Below are positions 1 through 4,817 of a stretch of DNA of 5,707 nt, one piece after another. Source of the DNA: an uncultured cyanobacterium. GTDB taxonomy: Bacteria; Cyanobacteriota; Cyanobacteriia; PCC-6307; Cyanobiaceae. Each line of letters starts with the position of its first letter. Position 1 is the stretch's first letter. A model generated the notes under the pieces. The model searched no databases and had not been told where the DNA came from. It saw only the letters and a program-made list of their open reading frames with translations. The stretch spans positions 1 through 5,707 of the forward strand of contig CAIZOZ010000332.1 of the NCBI GenBank assembly GCA_903934745.1, given 5' to 3'. The position numbers were made by a program, and so were the translations under genes.

Positions 1-25
1 ACGATAAGCCGCTGTTGGGAATTTT

Positions 26-694
26 TTAAATCAGCTTTTCACTTTTAGCGTAGGCAAGCCCCTCGGCAATATGCTCTACAACTTTTATACTGCATGCCTC
101 GCCAATTTCCCGCCATCGCTCCGGACTGACCCCCAGCCTTTCAGGAACCTCAGCCACAGCAGTCCCCAGCCTCAATAACTTCTGCCCCCTCGCATGCAGC
201 TCCCGCCAAGAGGCAGGCACCTTGATCAAGAAGCCCTTATCCCTGAGGTAGTGATACACCTCCCCATTAGCATAGGTGCGGGCATAGGGCCGAAACGATC
301 CCCGCTCTTGTGAATAGCGTCTTGCGGCCTGGATGATGCCGAGCATGGCGATCTGCTCCAGATCTTCCTTGGGGTGACCAGTCCGACGCGAGATGTTGCC
401 GGCCACGGTGGCGGCGATGTCGCGGTGCTGAAGCGCCAGAGCGTTGGCCTTGGCGTGGGGATTCACCGGCCGATGGCGCCGCGGCTTGGCCGGGAAGGCG
501 ATCACCAGCTGAACGGCATCTCCCTTGCGGCGGGGTCGCGCATGCGGTCGAGGACCGATCCGAACGCGCTGAGCACTGCTGGGCCGCGGCAGACACGTCG
601 CCACCACTGGCGGCCGCAGCGGCAGATCCAACTGGCCCATTGCCACAGCGCGGCAGGCAGGCGTACGTAGGGGGCTGGCGATGGCGTTGGTCAT
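26..694 (-). CDS. Sigma-70-like protein with region 2 but no region 4
   Basis: The 222-residue product resembles a cyanobacterial group 3 (SigB/SigF-like) sigma factor, which binds core RNA polymerase and opens the -10 element. Region 2 is seen at about residues 86-160: DLEQIAMLGIIQAARRY at 111-127, then FRPYARTYANGEVYHYLRD at 134-152 and KVPASWREL at 158-166. A shortened region 3 follows, with a helix-turn-helix-like RLGVSPERWREI at 186-197. The protein stops at 222, so region 4, which reads the -35 element, is missing. The first 80 residues are Pro/Arg-rich, unlike known sigma domains, so a later start such as Met19 is possible. The ATG at 694 lies 3 bases after the terL stop with no clear Shine-Dalgarno, which suggests reinitiation. 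GC drops from about 70% to about 55% in the last 360 bases. It may be an active phage/satellite sigma, an appropriator of host polymerase, or a degraded sigma. Only 25 bases follow it in the window; they show no terminator. Confidence 0.75.
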   Translation of the reverse strand: MTNAIASPLRTPACRAVAMGQLDLPLRPPVVATCLPRPSSAQRVRIGPRPHARPRRKGDAVQLVIAFPAKPRRHRPVNPHAKANALALQHRDIAATVAGNISRRTGHPKEDLEQIAMLGIIQAARRYSQERGSFRPYARTYANGEVYHYLRDKGFLIKVPASWRELHARGQKLLRLGTAVAEVPERLGVSPERWREIGEACSIKVVEHIAEGLAYAKSEKLI

Positions 695-697
695 GGC

Positions 698-2398
698 TTA
701 GCGGGAGAAGACCATCGGCACCGGCGAACTGCCGAAGCCCCGGCCGCGCCAGAACTGGGCCTCGATCCAGAGCACCCCCTGGCAGAAGGCATCCACCTGG
801 TCATCCACGCCGCCCCGAGGGGAGAAGGCGAGCAGCTCCTCCACCAAGGAGTCGGCCTTGCGGGCAAAGCGCACCTGGCCCGCCTCCACCAAGGGGGCGA
901 CGGCATGGGCCCGGGAGGCCTTGCTGCCCTTGGGCGGGATGGCGATCAAGCCCGGCACCTGACGCCTGAGCAGCTGACAGACGGCCGGGCCGTTGGCCGC
1001 GTCCTCGATCAGGACAGCGTTGGGCCGCAAGCCCTGCCGCTCCAGCGAGGCCAACGAGGCCAACAGGAACTTGATCACCCCCGGCAGGTCCAGCCGCTGC
1101 CGGTGGGCCCAGAGGGCCTCGATCTGCAGTTCTGCCCATGGGTCCGGGGCTACACCAAGGGAGTGAGTGGCATTCACACCCCTGGGCGTGCATTGGGCCC
1201 CTGCCGCGTTGGCGGCCAGTGCCAGACCCTGCCGCCGCGCCACAGCTGCCGGATGCCGCTGGGGTTCCAGCAGGCCCAGCAGGGCAAAGCCGCAGGCGTC
1301 GTTGTCCTTGCCGTCCTTGAAGCTCAGGTCGCAGCTCAGCACCAAGGGCGCATACCTCCGGGGCTGGCCGGGGGCGACCGGCAGGGGCGCCTGGATCCAG
1401 TCCTTACGGAACAACAGACCTTCAGCAGGACTGGGCCGCTGCTGGTACAGGGCATTCCACCAGTAGGAACCCAGGCGGGTGCGGATGCGCTGCAGCACTG
1501 CCAACGGCACCCGCTCCGGGCACAGCGGCTCACCGGGCTGGCGCCAGTCAGGGACTTTCTTGCAGGTATGCGGGATCTGCATAGAAATAGCCTCCGGTTC
1601 TGCGATCGCCGGCAGGTTGAGCACCGTCCAGTGCTCCGAGTTCTCCTCGGCCTCCTGCTCGAGCAACCAGGCGGTCATGTCGTGGTGGTCCCAGCGGGTC
1701 TGCACCACCACCTGCGCTGCAGGGAGCAGGGCTCCATCGGCTGTGAGCCCAGGTTCAGCCCGGGTGAACCAGACGCTCTTGAGCCAGTCGATCAGCCGCT
1801 CGCGCTGCAGGGCCGACTTGGCATCCTCCGGGCCCTTGTAGGGGTCATCGATGATCCCGAGGTTGTAGCCCTTCCCCGTGAAGGGTCCCCGCACGCCAGC
1901 AGCGATGCAGCCGCCCCGCTGGGGGGTGAGCCAGTTGCCCACCGCAGCGGAGTCCTTGGAGAGAGCGTGGCCGGTGCTCCGGTAGTAGTGGCGCGCCTCA
2001 CGGCTGTGGGCATAGGCCAGTTCACCGGAGTAGCTGGCGATGGCGCAGAACAGCTCCGGGTGCCGGCTCACCCAGTAGGCAGGGAACAGGCGGGACACCA
2101 ACTGGCTCTTCCCGTGGCGCGGCGGACAGCAGACGATCAGGCGCGTCAGCTGGCCATCGGCCACCTGCTGGAGCAGGTCGATCAGGAGCTCGGAGAGCCG
2201 GTGGAACTGGAAGCTGGGGAAGGCACTGCGGATGAAGTCCCGGAACAGCAGTCCTTGGCGGGTAGTTGTCGCCCGGTCCGGATCGGGAACGCCCAGCAGA
2301 CCCCAGTCGCACCAGAGGTCGGTGGCAGGGGCAAGCAGCAAGCCACCATCAGCAGCTGCCGTGGCCATGGCCCTTGCGGTGGAAGCGATGCGACCCAT
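698..2398 (-). CDS. terL: Phage terminase large subunit (ATPase-nuclease)
   Basis: This 566-residue protein is a DNA-packaging motor: its ATPase pumps DNA into a prohead and its nuclease cuts the concatemer. The ATPase half shows Walker A CPPRHGKS at 91-98, Walker B LGIIDDP at 180-186, and the coupling motif VVQTRW at 231-236. The RNase H-like nuclease half shows the expected acidic residues: Asp357 in LSCDLSF, Asp466 in VLIEDAANG, and Asp532/Asp533/Asp536 in VDDQVDA. All catalytic motifs are present, so it looks functional, and its length is normal to slightly long. An Ala/Arg-rich stretch at about 377-424 lies between the first two nuclease motifs, where related terminases usually have a short loop; part of it is encoded by an imperfect palindrome (1152-1189). 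The start ATG overlaps the stop of the upstream gene as TGATG (2396-2400), indicating translational coupling to the probable small terminase. Confidence 0.95.
   Translation of the reverse strand: MGRIASTARAMATAAADGGLLLAPATDLWCDWGLLGVPDPDRATTTRQGLLFRDFIRSAFPSFQFHRLSELLIDLLQQVADGQLTRLIVCCPPRHGKSQLVSRLFPAYWVSRHPELFCAIASYSGELAYAHSREARHYYRSTGHALSKDSAAVGNWLTPQRGGCIAAGVRGPFTGKGYNLGIIDDPYKGPEDAKSALQRERLIDWLKSVWFTRAEPGLTADGALLPAAQVVVQTRWDHHDMTAWLLEQEAEENSEHWTVLNLPAIAEPEAISMQIPHTCKKVPDWRQPGEPLCPERVPLAVLQRIRTRLGSYWWNALYQQRPSPAEGLLFRKDWIQAPLPVAPGQPRRYAPLVLSCDLSFKDGKDNDACGFALLGLLEPQRHPAAVARRQGLALAANAAGAQCTPRGVNATHSLGVAPDPWAELQIEALWAHRQRLDLPGVIKFLLASLASLERQGLRPNAVLIEDAANGPAVCQLLRRQVPGLIAIPPKGSKASRAHAVAPLVEAGQVRFARKADSLVEELLAFSPRGGVDDQVDAFCQGVLWIEAQFWRGRGFGSSPVPMVFSR
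1152..1189. repeat. Imperfect palindrome inside terL, possible inserted repeat element
   Basis: Left arm ACACCAAGGGAGTG (1152-1165) pairs imperfectly with CACACCCCTGGGCGT (1175-1189). The core stem GTGA/TCAC (1163-1166 with 1174-1177) closes a 7-base loop, then GGG/CCC and ACC/GGT pairs extend it with single mismatches. On the minus strand it encodes GVNATHSLGV (TerL residues 407-416) within the extra loop of the nuclease domain. The in-frame position is compatible with a palindromic element tolerated in a coding region. Confidence 0.45.
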
Positions 2399-2919
2399 CA
2401 GCTCTTGGCCTCGGAGGGCTTGATGGGGGCCCGCAGCAGGCCGCCGATCTCAGCAATCACCCGGAAGGCGCCGACGGCGGCGGAAAACTGCTCGGCGTCC
2501 ATCGCCCGGCGAGCGCACTCGTTGATGGCAAAAATCTGCTCGGCCTGGTGGCGGCGCCGGTCGGAGATCAGCTCCTCCACCATCCGTTCGCGGGCGAGGT
2601 TGAGGTAGCGGTTGATCGTCTGGGTGTTGGTCACCCCCCAGCTTTCACGAGCTTTTTCGAAGATCAGCACCAGCGGAATCCGCTGCGCGATCCATAGCTG
2701 GGACTCGGCGATGCGCCGCTCCACCTCCAGTCTCGAGGGGCGTGGCGGCGGCTGGACCTTTTTCCCCCTGGCGCGGCGGGGTGGATTGGCATGCCCGATT
2801 GGCCTTGCCGGATCGGTGGGCTCGTAGATCGGCTGGCCGTTGTCGTCCTCCGCGCTGGCCGCAGCGCGCAGCTCCTCCACTGGATCGGCGGAAGGCAGGG
2901 CATGGGCACGCTGCGGCAT
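2398..2919 (-). CDS. Probable terminase small subunit
   Basis: A 173-residue protein directly upstream of terL and coupled to it by the TGATG overlap. The family's role is to recognise the packaging site and load the large subunit. Residues 1-60 are polar, Pro/Arg-rich and probably disordered (RRARGKK at 48-54). A helical DNA-binding-like region follows at 63-116: VERRIAESQLWIA, then an HTH-like RESWGVTNTQTINRYLNLAR at 91-110, in which the WGVTNTQTINRYL part matches the pattern of small terminases (helix-turn-helix then a long helix). A further helical segment at 121-163 could be the oligomerisation core. The ATG at 2919 is 4 bases after the stop of the preceding gene, with no strong Shine-Dalgarno. 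The assignment rests on position, size and the HTH-like segment, not on a catalytic motif; it could instead be another DNA-binding protein. Confidence 0.65.
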   Translation of the reverse strand: MPQRAHALPSADPVEELRAAASAEDDNGQPIYEPTDPARPIGHANPPRRARGKKVQPPPRPSRLEVERRIAESQLWIAQRIPLVLIFEKARESWGVTNTQTINRYLNLARERMVEELISDRRRHQAEQIFAINECARRAMDAEQFSAAVGAFRVIAEIGGLLRAPIKPSEAKS

Positions 2920-2923
2920 CAGA

Positions 2924-3307
2924 TCAGAACGGCAGGGGCTGGGTCTTCGGGGGGCGGATGGTCCAGAAGGGGTTGCCGCGCTTCTCGGTGGCGCTGCCCT
3001 GCTGGATCGCAGCTTCCTTAGCGGCCTTGAGCTGCTTCTCGATCTGGTGCACCGCCGCCGGGAAGTCGTAGGTCAGCCGGCCTGGGCTGTGGCAGAAGGC
3101 CCAGTCGTTGTGGGAGAAGGACGGATCCAGCTCGCCGGTGGCCATCGCCGTGTTGAGGGCCTCCAGCAGCGGCTCGAGCTGCTGCTCCAGCTCCTTCTGC
3201 TGCGCCTTGATCGCGGTGATCGCGTCCAGCAGGGCGTCGAGATCAGCTCCAGGCTCCGCGGTCGCGGTTGGCGCTGAGGGGGCAGCAGCAAGCAGGAGGT
3301 CCGCCAT
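2924..3307 (-). CDS. Unknown coiled-coil protein ahead of the terminase genes
   Basis: I do not recognise a named family with certainty. The 127-residue product starts with an Ala-rich leader (1-20), then a predicted helix/coiled coil at about 22-53 rich in Leu, Glu and Gln (LDALLDAITAIKAQQKELEQ). A compact motif SFSHNDWAFCHSPGRLTYDFP follows at 63-83 and a second amphipathic helix at 84-103 (VHQIEKQLKAAKEAA). The tail has FWTIRPPK at 114-121. There is no signal peptide, membrane segment or metal site. It is separated from the probable small terminase by 4 bases, so it belongs to the packaging cluster. The helix-rich layout resembles small phage accessory proteins of the recombination/nuclease-inhibitor sort, but that is only a loose resemblance. 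The ATG at 3307 is the first in frame after a 104-base gap; no clear ribosome binding site precedes it. Confidence 0.7.
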   Translation of the reverse strand: MADLLLAAAPSAPTATAEPGADLDALLDAITAIKAQQKELEQQLEPLLEALNTAMATGELDPSFSHNDWAFCHSPGRLTYDFPAAVHQIEKQLKAAKEAAIQQGSATEKRGNPFWTIRPPKTQPLPF

Positions 3308-3411
3308 CGAGGAACAACAGAACAGTTGCCCGGATGATCCCGAGCCTTCTCAGCCTAGCGGCCAGCAGCTGCTAGCCAGCGTATCGAGTCAGCTCGCAGT
3401 GGTCATGGTCC
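3308..3411. other. Intergenic gap with small inverted repeats
   Basis: This 104-base gap separates the nuclease gene from the packaging cluster and is the largest gap in the lower half of the window. It contains the palindrome AGCAGCTGCT (3363-3372) inside a CTAGC/GCTAG inverted pair, and a small hairpin CGAG-TCAG-CTCG (3385-3396). Neither is followed by a T-run on the minus strand, so they do not look like intrinsic terminators. I see no convincing -35/-10 pair, although a promoter for the packaging genes would be expected here if they are expressed separately. Confidence 0.4.
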
Positions 3412-4107
3412 TTAGAAGGGTCTGCGGGCCTGGCAGTAGCGGCTCCAGGCTGCGGCCCAGGCCGCCAGGCACTGCTCACGGCTGTAGAAGCTGCTGCAGA
3501 AGGCCTCGCCAGGCTTGCTCCAGATCGTCTGGCCCAGCTCATAGTGGTTCCCCTGGGCGGCCTCCAGCACCATGTAGCCCCCGAGCTGGGCGGCGGTGGA
3601 ATAGGGCCGGCCGTGGGCCGAGAGGGTCTTGAGGTCGTAGAGCACCCGTACCTCCCGCTCCCGCCGCTCGCTCAAAGCCGGTGAGACATAGGCGCCATCG
3701 AAGGCCCCGGCCACGTTGCGGGTAAGGCAGCAACTGAGCCGTTCGCTGGCGATCACCTGCACCTCCTCCCAGAGCGGCAGCTGCAGTAACGGCAGGATCC
3801 AGTCCCGGTACGGGTGATGGCCCGGCAGCTGCTCCACATCCAGCAGGGCCTCGGCAGCACTCCTGCCCACCAGGAAACGGGCCTCGCTGTAGCGCTCCAT
3901 GGCGGCATGCACGGTGGTGCCGCGGGGCTCCCAGATCGGCCGCTTGGCCTCGATCGAGCGTTTGGCGGTCTCGCTCAGGCCATGGGCCAGCACGCCGGTG
4001 ATCGACACCGGAAACAGGTGTTCGCCGAGCCAGTAGAGATGGGCTGCCTCATCCCGCCAAAGGCCGGGAATGGGTCTGAGCCAGGTGGTGGGGCAGTGGA
4101 CTGCCAC
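3412..4107 (-). CDS. PD-(D/E)XK nuclease (RecB/Cas4/phage exonuclease-like)
   Basis: The 231-residue protein carries the full set of motifs of the PD-(D/E)XK fold used by RecB-, Cas4- and lambda-type exonucleases: a GTTVHAAMERY helix at 63-73 with His67, Glu122 in IASERLS, the metal-binding Asp137 in GAFDG, Asp158 and Lys160 in YDLKT, and the QLGGYM motif at 174-179. It probably digests or trims DNA, for recombination or processing of replicated DNA. No four-cysteine iron-sulfur cluster arrangement like that of Cas4 is evident, and there is no cas gene nearby. The start is a GTG at 4107, 4 bases after the stop of the small upstream gene, which suggests the two are co-translated; another GTG two codons later is also possible. 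It lies between the candidate origin and the terminase cluster, fitting a DNA-processing role. The exact substrate cannot be read from the sequence. Confidence 0.85.
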   Translation of the reverse strand: MAVHCPTTWLRPIPGLWRDEAAHLYWLGEHLFPVSITGVLAHGLSETAKRSIEAKRPIWEPRGTTVHAAMERYSEARFLVGRSAAEALLDVEQLPGHHPYRDWILPLLQLPLWEEVQVIASERLSCCLTRNVAGAFDGAYVSPALSERREREVRVLYDLKTLSAHGRPYSTAAQLGGYMVLEAAQGNHYELGQTIWSKPGEAFCSSFYSREQCLAAWAAAWSRYCQARRPF

Positions 4108-4111
4108 GCGG

Positions 4112-4318
4112 TCAGGCCATCCGGATGCAGGTGGTTTTGCCGTCTTCTCTCATGAAGCCAAAGCCCGAGCCGGGGTTGTCTCGGATGTAGGCCCTGGCGA
4201 GCTGGATCACCAGCTCACGCGGCAGGTCAACAGCGAACTGCTGGCCTGCGGCCAGGCAGTCAAAGGGCAGGTCGTGATGCGTCATTTCAGCAAAGCTCAG
4301 TGCATTCCGGCTTGGCAT
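4112..4318 (-). CDS. Small unknown protein upstream of the nuclease
   Basis: A 68-residue ORF whose stop lies 4 bases before the nuclease start, so it probably shares its transcript. The most ordered-looking part is the C-terminal half: a helix LPRELVIQLARAYIRD at 32-47, followed by a short Gly-rich and probably beta segment, GSGFGFMREDG at 50-60. There are no membrane segments and no recognisable motif; the two Cys (21 and 64) are too far apart to suggest a zinc knuckle by themselves. The start is uncertain: ATG at 4318, or an internal ATG at codon 12 (4285). Neither has a strong Shine-Dalgarno. It could be an accessory factor of the nuclease or simply an unknown small phage protein. Confidence 0.55.
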   Translation of the reverse strand: MPSRNALSFAEMTHHDLPFDCLAAGQQFAVDLPRELVIQLARAYIRDNPGSGFGFMREDGKTTCIRMA

Positions 4319-4490
4319 GGTCCATCAGGACACCCCGGGAGGCCATGGAAGGCCATGGAGGCCGCCTGCACCGCCTTGTTCACGCTAGCCGCAGTTCAGG
4401 GGCCTGCAGGGGCGCTGGCGACCGCTGCGGTGACGCCAGCGTCCAGGTCGGCGCAAAAGCAGGGCATCCGACCCGGCTTCGACGGCAAGG
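4319..4490. other. Non-coding leader of the nuclease operon, no convincing gene
   Basis: Both strands contain only short or overlapping open frames (for example a GTG-started minus-strand frame of 28 codons that ends inside the next gene's start region), none with a ribosome binding site or a recognisable product. The sequence is GC-rich like coding DNA, so a decayed gene end is possible. It probably serves as the 5' leader of the 4318-3412 gene pair if transcription starts in the AT-rich stretch upstream. Confidence 0.35.
4341..4360. repeat. Two tandem 10-bp units with CCATGG palindrome
   Basis: GGCCATGGAA is followed directly by GGCCATGGAG. Each unit has the CCATGG palindrome at its centre. 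It lies just upstream of the small 68-residue gene. Two copies may be chance in GC-rich DNA or a small binding site; no function can be assigned. Confidence 0.5.
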
Positions 4491-4532
4491 TCTAACGATC
4501 TAACGCGGATCCAACGGTCGACTGTTAGATCG
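4491..4532. repeat. TCTAACG repeat cluster, left side (direct and inverted copies)
   Basis: TCTAACG occurs twice with 8-bp spacing (4491-4497 and 4499-4505). The 9-mer CGATCTAAC (4496-4504) is matched by a perfect inverted copy GTTAGATCG at 4524-4532, with a 19-base spacer. A one-mismatch copy, CGATCTGAC, follows at 4552-4560 and a short TCTAAC at 4567-4572. Tandem and inverted short repeats beside an AT-rich tract are typical of iterons bound by replication initiators, or of operator sites; which of these applies here is inference. Confidence 0.7.
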
Positions 4533-4566
4533 AAAACCCAGGCCACCACTACGATCTGACCACCCC

Positions 4567-4607
4567 TCTAACAAACAAACATTCATTCAGATATAGATAT
4601 ATATATG
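4567..4607. other. AT-rich tract, candidate DNA unwinding element or promoter core
   Basis: Nine G/C in 41 bases (about 22% GC) in a window that is otherwise mostly above 60%. It is built from short repeats: CAAACAAAC, ATTCATTCA, then ATATAGATATATATATG. Such a tract between repeat clusters resembles the easily melted element of a replication origin. It also offers TATATAT and TATATCT sequences as -10 candidates on the minus strand, upstream of the 68-residue gene, but no good -35 sequence sits at the right distance. Confidence 0.5.
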
Positions 4608-4620
4608 AGGGGGTCTCTCC

Positions 4621-4645
4621 TGTGCGCACACGCGCGCTACGCGTA
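4621..4645. repeat. Alternating purine-pyrimidine run with two palindromes
   Basis: TGTGCGCACA (4621-4630) is a perfect 10-bp palindrome. It runs on into CGCGCGC, giving 17 alternating pyrimidine-purine bases (4621-4637), then the palindrome TACGCGTA (4638-4645). Such CG/TG/CA alternation favours left-handed Z-DNA or cruciform structure and, next to the AT-rich tract, adds to the picture of a structured regulatory or origin region. Confidence 0.6.
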
Positions 4646-4666
4646 TTAAGGGGTGTCTCGGCTGGC

Positions 4667-4689
4667 GTTAGTGTTAGATCGTTAGATTG
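4667..4689. repeat. GTTAGATCG repeat cluster, right side
   Basis: GTTAGATCG at 4673-4681 is followed, sharing one base, by GTTAGATTG at 4681-4689, an 8-bp period, with a partial GTTAG just before (4667-4671). These are in inverted orientation to the tandem copies at 4491-4505 and so bracket the AT-rich tract. The same 9-mer occurs at 4524-4532. Confidence 0.7.
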
Positions 4690-4690
4690 C

Positions 4691-4721
4691 CCGAAAAGCC
4701 TTCTGGCGCAAGGCTTTTCGG
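4691..4721. repeat. Perfect 12-bp inverted repeat, possible terminator or origin hairpin
   Basis: CCGAAAAGCCTT (4691-4702) and AAGGCTTTTCGG (4710-4721) are exact reverse complements around a 7-base loop. The hairpin lies about 97 bases beyond the stop of the replication protein, where a terminator would be expected. Neither strand has a T-run after the stem, so a classic intrinsic terminator is not clearly met; a structural element of the origin is the alternative. Confidence 0.6.
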
Positions 4722-4817
4722 CTTAACGGATCCACGCCCGCCTCCTAACGGCGTGTGAGATCGAACGCTCAACGCCGCTGACGAGCCCTTGGGAAGTGCC
4801 GTCGCGCTGGCGAGCGC

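Noticed and set aside
1602..1609. HIP1 octamer GCGATCGC as evidence of a HIP1-rich cyanobacterium
   Set aside because: Only one copy in 5.7 kb; HIP1-rich genomes would show many, so it does not identify the host.
905..2608. A 567-codon open frame on the plus strand
   Set aside because: It lies antisense to terL and the small terminase gene, has no recognisable motifs, and is rich in Gly/Pro/Arg/Gln as expected from the mirror of GC-rich codons; the minus strand carries the complete terminase motifs.
3412..4107. PD-(D/E)XK nuclease as a CRISPR Cas4
   Set aside because: The catalytic motifs fit the wider superfamily, but no iron-sulfur cysteine pattern and no cas neighbours are present.
4319..4490. 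Short minus-strand frames (about 28-30 codons, TTG or GTG starts) as leader peptides
   Set aside because: No Shine-Dalgarno, no low-complexity attenuator signature, and one stops inside the next gene's start region; support is too weak to annotate.
4070..4503. Plus-strand open frames of 141 and 67 codons over the gene-poor region
   Set aside because: They overlap two minus-strand genes, have no ribosome binding site or recognisable product, and the composition looks like chance frames in GC-rich DNA.
4491..4689. Repeat region as a CRISPR array
   Set aside because: Repeats are only 7-9 bp, in both orientations and irregularly spaced; there is no constant-length spacer pattern and no cas operon.
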